NCBI GenBank assembly: GCA_905233785.1
Contig: CAJOCV010000095.1
Span: 1-7,305 of the forward strand
DNA: 7,305 nt
DNA from: an uncultured Oscillospiraceae bacterium
GTDB taxonomy: Bacteria > Bacillota > Clostridia > Oscillospirales > Oscillospiraceae
Direction of reading: 5' to 3'
Of the stretch, positions 5,938 through 7,305 are shown piece by piece. Every line of letters begins with the position of its first letter. The first letter of the stretch is position 1. A program made the position numbers and the translations under genes. The notes under the pieces were generated by a model. The model was not told where the DNA came from, did not search any database, and was given only the letters and a program-made list of their open reading frames with translations.

Positions 5938-7305
5938 ATGGCGTTTGAAAGCTTATCCGATAAACTGACAGCGGCCTTCAAGCGGCTGCGCGGCAAAGGG
6001 CGGCTGACTTCCGGCGACGTGAAGGAGGCCATGCGCGAGGTGCGCATGGCGCTTCTTGAGGCCGACGTGAGCTATAAGGTCGTCAAGGACTTTACCAAGT
6101 CCGTCACCGAGCGCGCCGTGGGTACGGACGTGCTGGAGGCGCTCAATCCCGCCCAGATGGTCATCAAGATCGTCAATGAGGAGCTGTGCAAGCTCATGGG
6201 CGGTGAGAATCAAAAGCTGAATATCGGCTCGAAGTCCCCGAGCGTTGTGATGCTGGTGGGTCTGCAGGGCGCGGGCAAGACCACAAACGGGGCAAAGCTC
6301 GCCGGATACATGAGAAAACAGGGCAAGCGCCCGCTGCTCGTTGCCTGTGACATCTACCGTCCCGCCGCCATCAAGCAGCTTGAGACCGTGGGCGCGCAGC
6401 TCAACATCCCGGTCTTCCAGATGGGGCAGACCGATCCGGTGGACATTGCAAAGGCCGCGATCGAGCACGCGAAAAAGCACGGCAACGACCTTGTGTTCCT
6501 CGATACCGCCGGGCGGCTGCACATTGACGAGCAGCTCATGCAGGAGCTCAAGAACATCCGCGACGCGGTAGAGCCCGCGGAGATCCTGCTGGTGGTGGAC
6601 GCCATGACCGGCCAGGACGCGGTGAACGCCGCCACGGCCTTTGACGAGGCGCTGGGCGTCACGGGCGTGATGCTCTCCAAGCTCGACGGCGACGCGAGAG
6701 GCGGCGCCGCGCTCTCCATCCGCGCGGCCACCGGCAAGCCCATCAAGTTCATGGGCGTGGGCGAGAAGCTCGACATGATCGAGCCCTTCCATCCCGACCG
6801 CATGGCAAGCCGTATCCTCGGCATGGGCGACGTGCTGACGCTGATTGAAAAGGCGGAGCAGAGCTTTGACGAGAAGAAGGCGCTCGAGGCGGCGGAGAAG
6901 CTGCGCGCCAACCGCTTTACGCTCAGCGACTATCTCGAGCAGATGGGGCAGCTGAAAAACATGGGCGATCTGGGCGACCTCGCGGGGCTCATCCCGGGCA
7001 TGGACGCCAAGGCGCTCAAGGGCGCGAAGATGGACGAGAAGGCGCTTGCCCGGCAGGAGGCCATCATCCTCTCCATGACCCAGGCGGAGCGCGATAACCC
7101 CGCCGTCTTAAACTCCAGCCGCAAAAAGCGCATCGCCGCGGGCTCTGGCACCTCCGTTGTGGATGTCAACCGCCTCATCAAGCAGTTTGAGGCCATGCAG
7201 CAGATGATGAAGCAGCTTTCCGGCAAGAACATGCGCAAGCTGCAAAAGAAGATGGGCAAGATGGGCGGAGGCATGCCCGGCGGTTTCCCCGGACTCGGCT
7301 TCTGA
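5938..7305 (+). CDS. ffh: Signal recognition particle GTPase Ffh (SRP54)
   Basis: GTPase subunit of the bacterial SRP. It binds signal sequences on nascent chains and the 4.5S/6S SRP RNA, then docks with the receptor FtsY to deliver ribosomes to the Sec translocon. At 455 residues it is complete and of usual length. The N domain (about 1-90) has the typical EADVSYKVVKDF. The G domain shows G1 GLQGAGKTT (108-116), DIYRPAA (138-144, usually DTYRPAA), G3 DTAGR (189-193), G4 SKLD (247-250, usually TKLD) and G5 GVGEK (273-277). The M domain (about 320-455) carries FTLSDYLEQM (327-336), the SRP-RNA-binding stretch with SRKKRIAAGSG (394-404) and V.DVNRLIKQFE, and a Met/Lys/Gly-rich tail. The small G2 and G4 variants are conservative and the protein looks functional. 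The stop is the last codon of the window, so any downstream rpsP-rimM-trmD-type genes cannot be seen. Confidence 0.98.
   Translation: MAFESLSDKLTAAFKRLRGKGRLTSGDVKEAMREVRMALLEADVSYKVVKDFTKSVTERAVGTDVLEALNPAQMVIKIVNEELCKLMGGENQKLNIGSKSPSVVMLVGLQGAGKTTNGAKLAGYMRKQGKRPLLVACDIYRPAAIKQLETVGAQLNIPVFQMGQTDPVDIAKAAIEHAKKHGNDLVFLDTAGRLHIDEQLMQELKNIRDAVEPAEILLVVDAMTGQDAVNAATAFDEALGVTGVMLSKLDGDARGGAALSIRAATGKPIKFMGVGEKLDMIEPFHPDRMASRILGMGDVLTLIEKAEQSFDEKKALEAAEKLRANRFTLSDYLEQMGQLKNMGDLGDLAGLIPGMDAKALKGAKMDEKALARQEAIILSMTQAERDNPAVLNSSRKKRIAAGSGTSVVDVNRLIKQFEAMQQMMKQLSGKNMRKLQKKMGKMGGGMPGGFPGLGF

Noticed and set aside
5451..6047. A 198-codon minus-strand frame spanning ylxM and the intergenic hairpin.
   Set aside because: It crosses the ylxM-ffh promoter and the palindrome, mirrors ylxM, and has no start signal or family match.
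5953..6792. A 279-codon minus-strand frame opposite ffh.
   Set aside because: It mirrors the G domain of ffh, whose GTPase motifs are intact. The antisense translation is a His/Leu-rich shadow.

Overview
The window most likely comes from a GC-rich member of the Firmicutes, class Clostridia (the Oscillospiraceae/Ruminococcaceae type of gut anaerobe is a reasonable guess). The reasons are the ylxM-ffh gene pair typical of Firmicutes, strong AGGAGG-type ribosome binding sites, a near-consensus TTGACA-N17-TATACT promoter, and a Clostridia-like 'glucoamylase family' cyclic glucan synthase. The species assignment is inference.

Layout: two divergent transcription units flank an intergenic region of about 300 bp. 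On the minus strand, from 5281 down to the left edge at base 1, lies most of a very large membrane glycosyltransferase gene of the cyclic beta-1,2-glucan synthase (NdvB/ChvB/Cgs) type. Its order is N-terminal helical region, GT84 synthase domain between membrane segments, glycoamylase-type (GH189) domain, then the start of a GH94 phosphorylase-like domain. The gene runs off the left edge. It is also broken by an apparent single-base frameshift near 690-702. The first frame ends at an out-of-frame stop at 338-340, while a second frame stays open from 690 to base 1 and reads as recognisable GH94 sequence.

On the plus strand, 5580-7305 holds ylxM followed 10 bp later by a complete ffh. Ffh is the GTPase of the signal recognition particle (SRP), and YlxM is its small helix-turn-helix partner in Firmicutes. 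The pair is driven by a strong promoter at 5515-5543. It is a housekeeping unit for co-translational membrane protein targeting and has no evident functional link to the glucan synthase beyond adjacency.

The intergenic region is the most structured part. It holds a 119-bp inverted-repeat element (5351-5469) made of heptamer arrays (AATAGTG/AAAAGTG and their complement). These flank a core that can fold into a three-way junction with two perfect minihairpins. A separate 19-bp perfect palindromic hairpin (5465-5505) overlaps its right end and sits directly upstream of the ylxM -35 box. I see no CRISPR array, tRNA, rRNA, insertion sequence or defence system. The window is largely ordinary; the frameshift and the intergenic element are the points worth a second look.
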